From contig OW203727.1 in the NCBI GenBank assembly GCA_934045075.1, positions 14,175,501 through 14,239,500 on the forward strand: DNA of 64,000 nt, read 5' to 3'. Under the pieces are notes generated by a model. It saw only the letters and a program-made list of their open reading frames with translations. It was not told where the DNA came from and did not search any database. Source of the DNA: Yponomeuta sedellus (Eukaryota > Arthropoda > Insecta > Lepidoptera > Yponomeutidae). Shown piece after piece: positions 31,760-44,129 of this stretch; the first letter of the stretch is position 1, and each line of letters starts with the position of its first letter. The position numbers were made by a program, and so were the translations under genes.

Positions 31760-32107
31760 AAATCTCATATGTCCAACATTTACCAATAACAAAAAAGTTC
31801 CCGTACCTGGTTAAATGTAAGATATGGCCTGAGAACGTTTTCCACGTGACTCCAAAATTTCAGTTTCACTGGCCTTTGTTGGCCCATCCCAGATATCCGC
31901 ACATAAGCACATTATTTATGGCACACGTAAAAAAACGCCTCCAGCTTAATCTAATAGGCCCTTACTTACACAATAATATTTTAAGTCGAGGTAAGGCTGT
32001 TACGAAATAGAATTTAAGTCTCTGTCAGGCAGAGCATGGTTTTCACCCTCAGAATTACACAATAACTTTATGTATATTTAAGTTTTATTTTATGTGAGGT
32101 AAAGTGG
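31760..32107. other. no recognised feature
   Basis: An 84-codon frame (31756-32010, plus) lacks any motif I recognise. Confidence 0.4.
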
Positions 32108-32455
32108 AACAGCGAAGCGCTCGTGGCCTAGTCGAACCAATTAATTGGAATCAATCACTCGAGTTAAGCAACAACAGGCGCGGTCAGGTGCAGGATGTGT
32201 GACCGTCCCGTGACTACCGCTAGGGGATTTTTTACCGAGCGCTTCCGTATTTTGCAAGGCACGCTAAGCCGTTGGTGCCGGTTAACCTATGCCAGGCCTT
32301 CGGGCGGCTTAATAACATCTGACGGTAATGCCCGCCACTGTCTTACAATCCTCCACCAACCCGGACCTAGCCCCCGGGGTGGAGTATGGCCTAACCTTCT
32401 GCGATGCAGGAAGAGACCCGTGCTCTAGCTTTGGAGACACAATAGTTGATATCGT
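32108..32455 (+). mobile_element. SINE-like repeat, family L, full-length reference copy
   Basis: Uninterrupted from AGCGCTCGTGGCCTAGTCG through GGCGCGGTCAGGTGCAGG, CACTGTCTTACAATCCTCC and GATGCAGGAAGAGACCCGTG to the end near GTTGATATCG. It defines the family's order. Confidence 0.8.
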
Positions 32456-32459
32456 AAGT

Positions 32460-33440
32460 GTGACCATGTCTGCCGTAAGAGAATATATAAGTGCACCATA
32501 ATTGCGACAGATCGGGCCTAGCAAAAAGGACACCCGCGATTGTCCAATTTCCGGGATTGTACGTGCCGAGGAGAGGGAGAGGTGGGAAGCAGAGAGAGAG
32601 AGACATTTATTTGAAGCCACAAAGATACAATACAGCAGCAGGGAAGGTCTTTGCCCAGTGTGACACAAAAAAAGCTAAGTAAATAAGTAAAAATAAATAT
32701 AAAATAAGTGTACACCGCCCGTTGTACCTCTTCTTTTGTAACTGTTGTCTCTGTAATTGTATAGTAAAGTGTCACTAAAGAGCGGACATTGTAAATGCAG
32801 GAACTTTAATACGCTACATAAAGTCACGAGCTAGTTGGTTCTAAATGCAGTAATAATAACGTTATTTCGCTTTTACTCTCCCTCGTGCTATTTTTCAAAG
32901 CCAGTTAGTAGCAAAAGTATTGTGTCTCAACTTGTTCGACGCAACTTTTAGATTTTCCAGTGATTTTTGATCTATTACACCTTGAAATACAGTCATTTAC
33001 TTATACATTCGCTAAAATTCTAATAAGTAAATTAAAATGATAATCTGCAATCCATGTCAAAAGTAATAAAAAACCAAAGCTAAAATTAATAAAAAAAATT
33101 AAATTAAACAGATCGCATCGAGTCAATAAAAAAAGAGCACAAACTAAAATTCGACTAGTTTTCTGGCAGTATGAAGATAGACTGTGCTTAATATTACATT
33201 ATCTTAAGTGCACTGTCATCAAACCTTTGTCAACTTTGGGCTTATGTCTCCCTCTAAAATGGCTTTTACATGTACAGTCAACAGCGTATTTACACTTTAT
33301 ACCTTAACGCTCGTATCAAAACTATGGAACGGTTATATAAGAGACTCCATGGAGTAACTCTACCGTCAATGGAATAAATCATACCTTTTTTCGCCAAAAA
33401 GTGGCGGTTCAATCTTCCAATCGGCTTATAGTGATTTGTA
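32460..33440. other. AT-rich DNA, nothing recognised
   Basis: Short purine runs (GGGAGAGG, AGAGAGAGAG near 32570-32610). No gene supported. Confidence 0.4.
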
Positions 33441-33446
33441 GGATTC

Positions 33447-33582
33447 ACCACCGAGAACCTAGGATCAGGGACCTACTAAAACCTAGGACTAGACAAAAAA
33501 CGGATGGTTTTGGATTACCGTCGAAAACGGCCGTTTATGGATGCAATCTAGTTCTAGGCCATAATCCTAGGTTCTTGGTCGA
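33447..33582. repeat. short inverted repeat
   Basis: ACCGAGAACCTAGGAT (33450-33465) and its near complement ATCCTAGGTTCTTGGT (33565-33580) enclose about 100 bp with further CCTAGG words. Possibly a small MITE remnant. Confidence 0.5.
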
Positions 33583-33589
33583 GAGTCCT

Positions 33590-35985
33590 CACTACAAACA
33601 TAATAAAGCGATTGTCCAGACACTGTTAGCAAACACGATCTGTAAAGGTATTTTTTACTGCATGGAGCCCCTTAATGAGTTTTGCTCTACTTAGATGTAT
33701 TGTAGAAGAGCTTATACAAAGTTGAATTCAGATCGAGTGTCATATTGCGGCATCCGCCTGTTGGTTTGCAATCAAATTATCATGTGAACATTCCGAGTTC
33801 CCGAATAGTACGATTGCTTTTCTTTTCATATTCAGATCAGATTCATCACATGGCTAAAATTTGCATTTATATTGTTTCAGGGCCTCCCATAAAGTCTCGT
33901 ATTCTCGAAATATATAAATGAAAGAAAATGGACCCATATCGTAAAAGCGAAGGGACTCTGAAGGAACTTGTAAGCCCTTGCAATCCGTTTCACAAAGATA
34001 CGCAGATTTATTTAGCGTTGCTGGATTTTTATTTCTTCGAAGAACAACAATGATCGTGTTACATGCTTTCATATACGTTGTAACAAAGTCTTCATATACC
34101 TTTTTGGAGAGTTGTACTCGTAAAAATTAATGACAAATTTTCATATGCGTAAAAAAATCAGCTGTTTCATACGACCTTCTGCGCCATAAAATGTATGAAA
34201 CTGATGATAGATATCATTTACGTGATTTTCAAACTTTCCCCAGAGTAAAGTTCATATTGACCAGAAAAAATCACCCCCACCCCCTATTTGTGTATGTGTA
34301 TGTTTTTGGGCGAATTTTGTTACCTGTAAATTCGGTTTTCTTTGTAAATTCGGGCCTCAGCCTCATAAATACTCATAATTGAGAGTCGAAATTTAGAAAT
34401 CAAGTTTGCACGCTATTTTTTTAAATATGATTTGGAGTTACATCGACATGACTGCGTGTGCCGCTCCCCTGACACAAAATGCAAATCATGCAGGGTCTCA
34501 TCTAAAGTGACTACGCGAACAACCTACGCGAGAACAATGATAAAACGTTTTTGGACACTAGGAACACTTGGAACCATTTGCTTCAATGACGTAGCACATT
34601 TTCACGTCGACGAGTAGGTACGTTAATAAACATTACTTGCGTTACTCACTAGCGCGCCAATAATCTACAAATCATAAAAATGATTGCACCTACTTGGCCA
34701 AAACAGTATTGTCTCCAAATGGTAATTTTTAGGTATGCAAATTACCATGTCTCGTATGTATGCTACCTGCCCTCACTACAATAATTGACTGTACTCGCCA
34801 TTACAGTCTACTCTTGACTACAACTGCAACGTTGCCGAAACGTCGGGAATTAAGGTAATTACGTTTTACCTAATTAATAATCGCGTTTACACTCGTTGAA
34901 TATGGGTCCGGTACGTAGTTTATGTACGTTATTGAGTTACTCTGTAGTTACTAAAATCACGTGTTTTAAAACTTGTGACGCGTCACGAGCAACCAGTTAA
35001 TTTTCGTTTCGTGAAAAACACGTAACGACCAAAGCTAGCGTTATCAATAGATTAACCTAATTAATAGATTACCTAAAATTTTGTTATTGCATGAAAAATT
35101 TTGCAATTAAAAAAAATATATTAATAAAAAAATTAGTTATAATAATATTAATGGACACCTAGTTTGAATTGTAACGTTCATAAAGCCGCAGTTTCTGCGC
35201 TACTTTGAGTAAAAGTTTATCTACCAGCTTACCTAAATGTTGAAGACAAGATAAGCCGGTGGGGATTAGTAAATTATAAGACCAAATATGCTAAATACAT
35301 TTAGATCTACATACATTCATAAATAAAATATAGTGTATGGATCATAGCTACCTCTAATAAAGTGAAAAAAAAAATCGATCTCGCGACCGTCGTGGATTTT
35401 TTCGTAACAAAATAAACAATTCATCTTATAAACGTCACAATGTAAGACGAAGGAAGAGATAGATAACCCGTGCCCACTGCAGATTAGCGTCTCAAGCACT
35501 ATAGAACATTTAGGCTGTATACAGGCATTTACACTAACCGCTGAACCTAGAGCATAAACATTGGGACAGAAGAAAATTTTGTAAAGTAGAAAAAAATTCG
35601 GATGTGCGTAACTATTTATGTTAGAAATATGATAATTGATACATTTATTGTATTAAAACAGAAACCTGTTTATTAAAAACAAGTAGTTTTTCCTCTTAAA
35701 GAGTCAAAAGTTTAAGAAAAGTTGGATGGTTCTTCTGGGCAATGTACATCGAATAGCCATTATAAACGCGGCGCAGATGTTGCCGATGGAATATCCCATC
35801 AGTGATGCGTTCAATCTGAAATAAATTATGTAAAAAAATTACCACGAATTTCGATTCAAGCAATGTCGAAAACGGAATAAAAGCTTTTGGCCCCTATAGC
35901 TCCTAAGTAGATTAATATCTAAAAATTGGTCTAGACTATTTAGGACTGGACCTATACCTATGTCAAACGGTAGGAAAATATATTT
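33590..35985. other. AT-rich DNA, nothing recognised
   Basis: Longest stretch with no repeat match found by eye. Small frames at 33854-34072, 34191-34382, 34432-34617 and 35317-35499 lack motifs. Confidence 0.4.
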
Positions 35986-35989
35986 TTAG

Positions 35990-36300
35990 TATTGTTAGCG
36001 AAAAAAAAGTTCGTGTATAAGAATATTTAAGTTTTAGCTGACCTTTTTTGTACACCTAGAATTATGTTAGGGCGCTTTGGGGTGCTAACTAGCTCCACCA
36101 ATGGAACAAAAGTCCGACCTTGTTTTATAATACGTTTTGTTTTTTCAAAACATATACGATATACATTATAGTTACGATTTTTATTCCATTGGTGGCGCTA
36201 GTTTGCATCCCAAAGCGCCTTAACATAATTCTGGATGTACAAAATAATTCAGCTAAAGCTTAAATATTCTTATACACGAACTTTTTTTTCGCTAACAATA
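35990..36300. mobile_element. MITE with long inverted ends and TA duplication
   Basis: Ends TTGTTAGCGAAAAAAAAGTT (35992) and its complement (to 36298) extend into a >45-bp inverted repeat, then into an inner pair GGGCGCTTTGGGG / CCCAAAGCGCC near 36070 and 36211. TA at 35990-35991 and 36299-36300 fits a Tc1/mariner-type target duplication. About 307 bp, no coding capacity. Confidence 0.8.
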
Positions 36301-36602
36301 TTAATATTCAAACTTAAATATTCTTAAATTTATCAATTGAAACAAATTTTATCAAGAGACCTTTCAAAACAGATTTTGTTATGATATTTTTAATTTTGGT
36401 TTCTGTTCTACCGCATGCATGAAACAGTTTCTTTTTGATAAAATCTGCTGATTTTCATGTATCGAATAATTTTTTTTTATTTTCTTCTGGCTTTTCTAAA
36501 ACAATTTCCACACAATAATTTTAAAAACTGTTTGTTATGTCCTGTAATGACAAACTGTAATTTTGACTACCTTGTATTTTAAATTGTCCGAATATAAAGG
36601 TC

Positions 36603-36712
36603 ATCATCATCATCAACTCATGGGTTTGCCCATCCATACACTGAACGCGCCCTGTGTTGCTTAACCTTCGTTATTGTTTCAGATCACTCAGGCAGCTGGG
36701 GCTACGAGCGAT
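36603..36712 (-). mobile_element. SINE-like repeat, family L, internally deleted
   Basis: In reverse: CGCTCGTAGCCCCAGC head, GTTAAGCAACACAGGGCGCG, CAGTGTATGGATGGG, then straight to a (GAT)n tail. Middle and 3' body are missing. Supports (GAT)n as the family's tail. Confidence 0.7.
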
Positions 36713-37245
36713 AATATAGAGGTAATTGACTATATTCATACCTACTATTGTGGAGACGGCTTTTAAACTTTTTAATATAGCACATCATCATCAATTTTAG
36801 ATGGTTCGCAAGCCAGCGCAAAATGAAGGCGCCTTAACAATCGTATTGAATTCTTTTTTTTAATGGCTCTTTCCAAATATATCTCAACATGAAGTTGTCT
36901 GGTAGTCAGCCAGAGCATTGCGTGCGTACCACTGGTCCGCGGTTTATTGCTATGACGGAGAGGTGAAAATTTCTCAAGCCTGGTCTATACTACTAATAGG
37001 CCAGGCTTGAGAAATTTTCGCCTAGTTAACTGTTTTTAGCCCTCCTAACATTACTCTTGTACAATATCTTAAGAAGGCAGTAGCTAAGAACCAGCGGCGC
37101 TGTCCAGGGCTGACCCGGGTCAGATCCACTACCTTTTACCTTATTTTATAATAGATGACCTAGGTTTAAGTCTTATTTTGCTTGGTTTTGATGAGGCAAT
37201 TGCTTTTTTTATCTTTTTTGTCCTTTTTATACATAATTTGCGTCT
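36713..37245. repeat. unrecognised DNA with one hairpin
   Basis: A 19-bp perfect stem (GAAAATTTCTCAAGCCTGG at 36964-36982, complement at about 37000-37020) surrounds a short loop. Otherwise nothing recognised. Confidence 0.6.
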
Positions 37246-37350
37246 TTTTGCGCAATGAAATTATTTACACAGCGTGCAGTAGCACCTCAACTCAATCTAA
37301 ATAGGTTCAAGGACCACTTGGACACTGCACTGCAAAGGAAATGGTGTTTA
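37246..37350 (-). repeat. SINE family S tail fragment
   Basis: TTTACACAGCGTGCAGTAGCACCTCAACTCAATC ... GACCACTTGGACACTGCA matches the family tail in reverse, diverged. Confidence 0.5.
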
Positions 37351-37427
37351 ACAAAAAAAAAGTTTTTGTACCGTATTTATAAGTAATAGTCTAAATAGTT
37401 GCCATTTTTATTATAAACTAGCTGACC

Positions 37428-37586
37428 CAGCGAACTTCGTACCGCCTCACAGTCGATCTTTAATTTTTTATTTTTCTCTCCGTAAGAACCGTCCTCGTAT
37501 TTCAGGAAAAGAATTACCGAAATCGGTTCAGCTGCTCTCGACATTTGCGCTTACCAACACGTTCAGCGATTCATTTTTATATTATA
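37428..37586 (-). mobile_element. short Helitron-like element, copy 3
   Basis: In reverse it starts TTATAATATAAAAATGAATCGC and ends GGGTCAGCTAG followed by T, as the copies at 19571 and 19757. Confidence 0.5.
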
Positions 37587-37589
37587 AAT

Positions 37590-38590
37590 AATTATTAGTA
37601 ATTACATAATCGGGGCGTCTAAATCACTCCAGTTCAGTGTGTATATGAAACCCTACATAAAACGGTGGAATTTTATGTTACGTTCATTGTATATTGCGCT
37701 CTACCTTGACTTAACAAAGGAGAAGCAATTTGTGTACGAATATAAACGCTTCTTTGTGACTGAAACATCAAGAACATACGTACCTACCTAATTTGTAGAG
37801 CATATAACAAAAACTCAAGAAGCTTTATAGCTCTTTCATCTCTATTGTTGACGAGCGAACTTCGAAGACTATAGAAAGGTGCCACTTCTACACATATGAT
37901 CAGACGATGTATTTCAGTATTTTCACTCCTTCTTTGACACCACTAATGTGTCCATGTTTAGAGATGAAAGTGTCGGCTTAAGATGGCTTAAGGTGAGCTG
38001 ACTTTAGGGCTGGTTTACACTGGTTTGTTAATATAATTAGTTTAAATTTAATTAAATTTTAATGGTTTTTGTTCCACAGAGTGACTTCGAATTCATTCAC
38101 CGTTTTTGAGTGGATTTTCTAACCATATTTTAGAAACAAATGGTACAAGTTTAATAAATAACGCACTTTTTTTATAGTAATTACTTATAGTGCTAGAAAG
38201 TTATCTGGTGGAGGTATCAAACAAAGGGCTGAAGGAAAATTTTGTATGGAAACGTCAAGTTTACTATGAGAAAAGTGGCGCTGTCACCGGGTCAGATAAG
38301 TTTGTCGCACTCTAGCTAATATTACTTTACTTATGCATAAATTTGATATTGTCAAGACGCATAGTAACAAAAATAAAAAAAAGAGTGGTTTGAGCGTATA
38401 AATGTCGGCGCCGTCCAACACGTTTGTTTTTAATGGTTTTTAGAAAACATTTTCAACTTTTTGGTACTTCTTTGTACCTCGAATAAGGATTCACAGTTTG
38501 GATCCTGGTAGATCTTAACTTCAAACATACTAAAGATTTTTTTTAGTTTGTAGTTTTGCGCCTGCACTTTGCGTGGGGACCTACACTAAA
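37590..38590. other. no recognised feature
   Basis: No supported gene. Confidence 0.4.
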
Positions 38591-38599
38591 GTTTATCGT

Positions 38600-38672
38600 A
38601 TGTTTAAACTTGTAGACGGACGGACATGGCGAAACTATAAGGGTTCCTTGTCGACTACGGAACCCGGAAACA
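38600..38672 (-). repeat. GGTTCCGTAGTC family end
   Basis: GACGGACGGACATGGCGAAACTATAAGGGTTCC and TTGTCGACTACGGAACCCGG form the terminal block of this family. Confidence 0.6.
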
Positions 38673-38784
38673 TATTTCATCGATTTATTCCGTCGCGATC
38701 TGATTGATTAAACTTTTTCGATTCGAACTTATAAAGTTTCCTTGTTATCGAGAATACAAAAAGCTTCACTTACATCCTCGACTA

Positions 38785-39171
38785 CCTACTTTGCAGTTAG
38801 GTTTTACATCGGAATGATATCGCTGTACACACATGATTATACTATTTTTATTTTTAATGCACTAACCCGTGCTAAGGACAATTTTTAAAAACCTATTTAG
38901 AGGCTAAAGTAGGTAGTCGGGGCTGTAAGTGATGCAATCTACTTCAGCTAGATGTCGCTGCCTGTACGTAATACAGAGAATAGTGTAAACAGGTTCGAAA
39001 TTTCACTGGTGCCGGTGAGTCGCCCATTAGCTCAGTTGGAAAGAGCGCTGGCACGGATAGCCAGAGGTCGCGGGTTCGAATCCCGGCATGGGTGGAATTT
39101 TTAGCCTCTAAATAGGTTTTTAAAACTTGTCCTTAGCACGGGTTAGTGCATTAAAAATAAAAATAGTATAA
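38785..39171 (+). mobile_element. tRNA-Ile-like element, copy 7
   Basis: An inverted half body (CTACCTACTTTGCAGTTAGG to CCTATTTAGAGGCTAAA) is joined at about 38907 to a direct half (GTAGGTAGTCGGGGC onward). The join places two copies of the CTACCTACTTTG word as an inverted pair at both edges of the left block. A complete module lies at 39021-39094, then the terminal AAAAATAGTATAA. No clear target-site duplication. Confidence 0.8.
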
Positions 39172-40460
39172 GTTAAATACTACAGGAAATATGCATTTAT
39201 CGCGTCAAATTTGATGCGAGTCAAGTAGCGGATTTCAATTGTTATGAAATAATAAATAACTTTAAATTTGATGGTTGCCACTACAAAACATCGAAAGCTT
39301 CAATGTCTAAGCACGCCTTATTAACAACAGAAAGTGACCTTAAAGTTTATCAATTAACTACACCGAAGTCAAGTGTCTAGACAGCTCAGTGGTATTTTGT
39401 CAATTCCATCCTACTAATATTGTGAAAGTTTGTGAACATGTTTTGATGTTGTTACTCAATCACGCAGTAACGGCTAAACGGAGTTACATGAAACTTATCG
39501 GCATAAAGATAGACAAAGATCTGGATTGTGACATACTATACTTGATATCCCGATAATGCGTTTCATCGGGATAATATTTAATTGTGACCGTAACTTTCTT
39601 TCAAGCCAAACTCTAAGATATCTATTTATTGCGCAACCACGGTAACGAAAATTGCATAGACGGATTCTGTGACAGTACTAAGTTCACCGGTAAATCTATT
39701 TAAAGTATAAAGTTATTAGAATACTTTTTCTTATTAATCTAGAGAGTTTTAAAGATGACTTTACTAAAGTTAGTGTAAGCAAAATAAGTATAGAGCAAAC
39801 CATTTATTTTAAGGACCATAAGTTAAGCCCTCTAATAGTAAATAGCTAGCTTTTATAGTTGGAAACAGCTATTTTAAAGTGCCATTTCAATATAATCCTT
39901 TTACTTCTTTCTACTTTTCTTAGAAGTCTAAAGGGGAGACCTTTACCGAGCAGTGGGACTGCAAAAGAAAAGAAGGAAACGACTTCCTTATACGAGCTTC
40001 TATTTGTTAGTGATTGTAACTAGCAGTAATTGGTTTTTCCGCATCCAAACCATGGAGGCCATAATGAAGGTCTATTGGTAAGTAAAACAATCTGATGCGA
40101 TGAATAACAATTCCAGCGGGCTACCTAACGTACCCAATTTTGTGAGAGATTCTGTAATCCGGAATTCCGTAATAAAGGTAAGGACAACAAAATCATATTT
40201 GGAGGTTTCTATAATTGAGGAAACTCGCCATAAGTATTTTACATTGTAGGTAACTGCCGGTTTCCAACTGGAGAATTCCACTAAATTAATACGTAAGCAC
40301 CATTTTGTCTCTTAATATTTCTAAAAATAAACTAATCAAGTGCGAATCGCACTCCACACCGAGTGGTCCGTACACATTTACGGGTACATATAAACAGTTC
40401 AGGAATCGAGTCTCGCAATTTTATCCGAACTTCAAATACAATTTTATACACGTTTTAATG
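39172..40460. other. mostly unrecognised
   Basis: 39412-39545 is a diverged, inverse piece of the repeat at 8266-8490 (ACTAATATTGTGAAAGTTTGTG). Nothing else recognised. Confidence 0.45.
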
Positions 40461-40461
40461 C

Positions 40462-40534
40462 ACTAACCCGTGCTAAGGACAATTTTGAGGAGGTCGGAGT
40501 GGGTGGAATTTTTAGCCTCTAAATAGGTTTTCAA
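40462..40534 (+). mobile_element. tRNA-Ile-like element, copy 8 (only both ends left)
   Basis: AATGCACTAACCCGTGCTAAGG (inverse 3' part) joined to GGGTGGAATTTTTAGCCTC and AATAGG (direct 5' part), with the whole middle absent. Confidence 0.7.
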
Positions 40535-40885
40535 AGACATTTCTTATGATTGAATTACATATATTTGGTATTAGCAAAGGGGATAATAAAAAGTACCCGG
40601 AACTGGCGTGCGTGCACGCAACGACTTATGAACGTTGATGAAGCGAAGGTCTGTCAGGATCGTGGCAAGTGGCAGTCCCGGGTCTCTGCATAGCCCTCTG
40701 GGATATAGGCGTGAGGTTATGTTATGTTATATTGGTAGATAAGAAGGTCGTAGAAGAAGGTCAACGAAAAGTATCCTATAAATTTGGATTCCCTTGAGCA
40801 TCGAGATATATAAGTTCGTTGCGGCTTAAAGGGCCGTATATTTCTTTAAGGTTCTTTAGTACACAAAGAACCTCTATCATTAACT
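40535..40885. other. no recognised feature
   Basis: No gene or clear repeat, except GTTATGTTATGTTAT near 40721-40735. Confidence 0.4.
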
Positions 40886-40965
40886 CCCTTGGTGGAGTAT
40901 GGCTTAACCTTCCTACGATTCAGGAGGAGGATGCATAGAGACCCGTGCCCCAGCAGTATCGTTGA
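40886..40965 (+). mobile_element. SINE-like repeat, family L, 3' fragment
   Basis: GGTGGAGTATGGCTTAACCTTCC then AGAGACCCGTGCCCCAGCAGT, with a small insertion between. Confidence 0.6.
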
Positions 40966-41895
40966 ATTATTGCCAAGTTATCCGTAAGCCAACATAGTCG
41001 ACTCCACAGATATGGACCGCGGCTATTTTTCGGTCGGTCAAACCAAAAGAAGAAAAATATGTTACCCACTAACCGCGTAAATGAAAAGCGTGTCCTTCGT
41101 TTATCACAATTAAGCATCTCTTTCGCGCTACGGTTCAAGCTCAACGTTCTATTTCCGTCGTTTAGGGCGTGCAACGTAAAACCTGTTGAAAGTACAATCG
41201 ATAACACATTAACTTTTACAGGCGTATTTAACTAAGACACTGTAACTATCGACTGTACCGGGCTACATAATAAAATACGCAATTCCTAAAACATCCCGGA
41301 ACAGAGTTTGTATTTCACAACATTTGTGGTATGAGTTTTGTCTCATATTGTTATTTTTCTACCGGTGTTCACACAATTTTATTAAAACGCACTCTACTCG
41401 CTCTACCAGTATTACAGCCTCCGGTTAATAATGATTACTACAGTAGAAATGTAATTGTGACTGTTTGTGTTAATTTTATTATTTTGGTATAACATAAATA
41501 TGCTGGTGAACTTTTTTGTCTAATATTTACTGTGTATTTTTTTTGGTATAGCACTTAACTTTTTGTCTATGTAGAACATATAAGAACGTAAATTATAATA
41601 AAGCGCATAGTTTTAACCATCTGTTAAAAAAGGAATCTACGAAGCAGAAAAACTGGAAAACAACATGTTGATATGTTATTTTGCGGTTTGTAGTAATAAT
41701 TATTTTTATAACTATGTAGTTTTATTATGTTTATGGTCTTTGTAACATTTGGCAATAATCCTATTATGACACTACCCCTTCCACTATGAACTTAACCCAA
41801 GGTGAACTGGCAGAAGATACTAAGCTTGCCTTGGCACTAGTATTATCTTCTAAACTTATCTAAAAAATACTTATACATTTCAATGCATGTAGTAG
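40966..41895. other. AT-rich DNA, nothing recognised
   Basis: The 95-codon minus frame at 40920-41207 has no recognisable motif and starts inside a SINE fragment. Confidence 0.4.
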
Positions 41896-41896
41896 A

Positions 41897-41940
41897 TTTA
41901 TTATTACAAAATTTATTATAATAAATTTTGTAATAATAAA
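41897..41940. repeat. perfect 44-bp palindrome
   Basis: 22-bp arms with no spacer, centre between 41918 and 41919, all A/T except C/G at one paired position. Could extrude as a cruciform or be a MITE relic. Confidence 0.85.
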
Positions 41941-41944
41941 ATTC

Positions 41945-43300
41945 TTTACTATATTAGAAAAAAATACATCTAGCGGGCTTAATACCAAGTAGTATTTTAT
42001 CCATACCCATTGTTTAGTGCGTATCAAGGAGAGAGTAAAATTTTCCAATTAATCAATGTACTTAAATGTCTAACGACAAGTACATATATACAAAAAAATA
42101 ATAAACTGTAACTGTAATTTAAAAAAAATGCTTTAGCGTGGGAGTTTTTTGTTTAACGATTTCGATGATAATACCTTAGTAAAAATTGTGCTTATTGACG
42201 AGTAGAATCCAAAATGTTTTGGGATATAGGAAGTTTTTAAATTAGCTAAAATATGAATTATAACCAGTTTGTTCGACTTATCCGAATTAATTGTTTTGCT
42301 TGTAACGGTGCAAACCTCTTCACACCATTTTTATTTCTTTTTCTATAATCTATCATTTTCAAATATTTAAATTATGTACGTCACACAATATTCGATTTCC
42401 CTCATTTTTCATCATTACTACTATACCCTTCGAACAGACCTGACTATTCTACCTGCTTATCCGTTTTTTTTCCAGTTTTTCTGTTAATATTACTACAAAT
42501 ATCTACAAATAAAACAACACCTGAAGTCGTTCCAGTTTATTATTATTTATAAATTATATACATCGTCCCAAGCTGAAGTTAGAGAACTCGGTTGGTCCGT
42601 TGGTTGGTTGATAGTTTTGATCCTTATCAGCAGCAAAATCATGAGCATCGCAAAAAAAGTGATTAATTGCACTATTCTCACTGACTGTACCGTTTTACCA
42701 AAATCTGAGAATGCAATTTGTTGGTGCTTCTAAAGTCATAAAATATTTCTTCGTATAGAAAGTTTTCTTGTAGTTACAAAGTTTCGGGGTGTTCCCGTTG
42801 ATGCCCTTGAATCCTGTAATCCTATGTGATAACCTGCTATACTTATTATCTTAGATCTATGATAGAGTACGTAATATGAGCCTTGGGCCCAATTTCACTG
42901 GCACGTCATAAGCTTTGTTGAGAAAGGAAATAGAAAATGGAAAGCAATTCGATGTTTTAAGAAGGGACAAAGGGTCGGGCCTCAGGCTCCTTCGCTCTAC
43001 AACAAATTTTAATCTGGTATGCTTGCTTTACTCCGTATTAAGGACGATTAATTAAAGAAAAGGACTGATTAACTATTTGCCTCGCGCTCATACAACATAG
43101 AGGAGGAAAATAGTTGTAAAGTCCCTATCTTTAATGAACGGCTTTACACACCGGAGCCGTACGAAACAAGGAAATAAACCGTCTTTCTGGCACAGTTGGG
43201 TAAAACCAGCGATTCCAGACCTTTGTTCTCGTAACAGTTGACGGGCCTTCTTTCTACCTTCTGAACCGGTCAATTGCAGCCCGGACCACGCGTAATGTGG
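41945..43300. other. AT-rich DNA, nothing recognised
   Basis: No supported gene or repeat. Confidence 0.4.
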
Positions 43301-43500
43301 CTGATGTTTTAAAAACCTATTTAGAGGCTAAAAATTCCACCCATGCCGGGACTCGAACCCACGACCTCTGGCTATCTGTGCCAGAGGTCCCGGGTCCAGC
43401 ATGAGTGGAATTTTTAGCCTTGGTGCTATTCTCTAGGCCGACACCACACAGCATAGCATAGCACGGGTTAGTGCATTAAAAAGAATATAATATCTGATGT
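43297..43500 (+). mobile_element. tRNA-Ile-like element, copy 9 (hairpin form)
   Basis: An inverted tRNA 3' half (43333-43374) faces a direct 3' half (43380-43420) across a 7-base loop TATCTGT. Together with their AGGCTAAAAATT flanks they form a ~45-bp imperfect stem. It ends GCATTAAAAAGAATATAAT. CTGATGTTT occurs on both sides (about 43301-43309 and 43493-43501). Confidence 0.8.
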
Positions 43501-43861
43501 TTGTCAAATCTTGAAGACAGTTTACCAAATTCGAGTACCTATTGTCATAACACATCAGACAGCCAGAGTTGTATTTTAAAGTTTACTGTACGCTTTAAGA
43601 AAAAACCGTACTTACAGGGCGAGCCCATCCTCGTAAATATCTATTAAACGCAGCGTTCGTATGGGCAGTCAACTAGTACCTAGAATCCCGTATTGGAGAA
43701 CGTACCGACCTTGTGTTACTCGATGGTCCGGTGACCATTGAGTACTTTTTTATACGTACTTACGTGATATTTGATTAAAAATAGCTTTCACATTAAGATA
43801 GACAACAACTTTTTTTATATTTTAGTGAAGCTTAAAATAATAGTAGTAACTTCAAAACAAA

Positions 43862-44125
43862 ACAATACAATCACTTGACCTGGTCTCAAACTAGGATACC
43901 CTGTACTATGGTCACCAGGCAAGGACGTCACAATGTGACGTTACGTTACGTCACATTTACGTTACGTTAATTTCATGTTACGTCACACGACGTAACATGA
44001 AAACACACCCAGACTGAGGCCACTTATACAAATGTACGGCGGCCTCCAGTGGGAATCGAACCCAAGACCTCTGACTTGGTACTCAAGCGCCTCAACGGCT
44101 AGACCAACGAGGCGACGACGCCGAG
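43862..44125 (-). mobile_element. SINE family C, tRNA-headed, with internal repeats
   Basis: In reverse: CGCCTCGTTGGTCTAGCCG (A-box region), GGTCTTGGGTTCGATTCCC (perfect B box), then GGCCTCAGTCTGGGTGTG. The body contains an unusual GTTACGTTACGTCAC repeat and a 14-bp hairpin with ACAC loop at 43969-44001 not present in the copies at 19970 and 52627. Confidence 0.7.
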
Positions 44126-44129
44126 CAAC

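Noticed and set aside
43862..44125. Functional tRNA gene on the minus strand
   Set aside because: It has a good B box, but the sequence continues into a body shared with 19970 and 52627, as in tRNA-derived SINEs.
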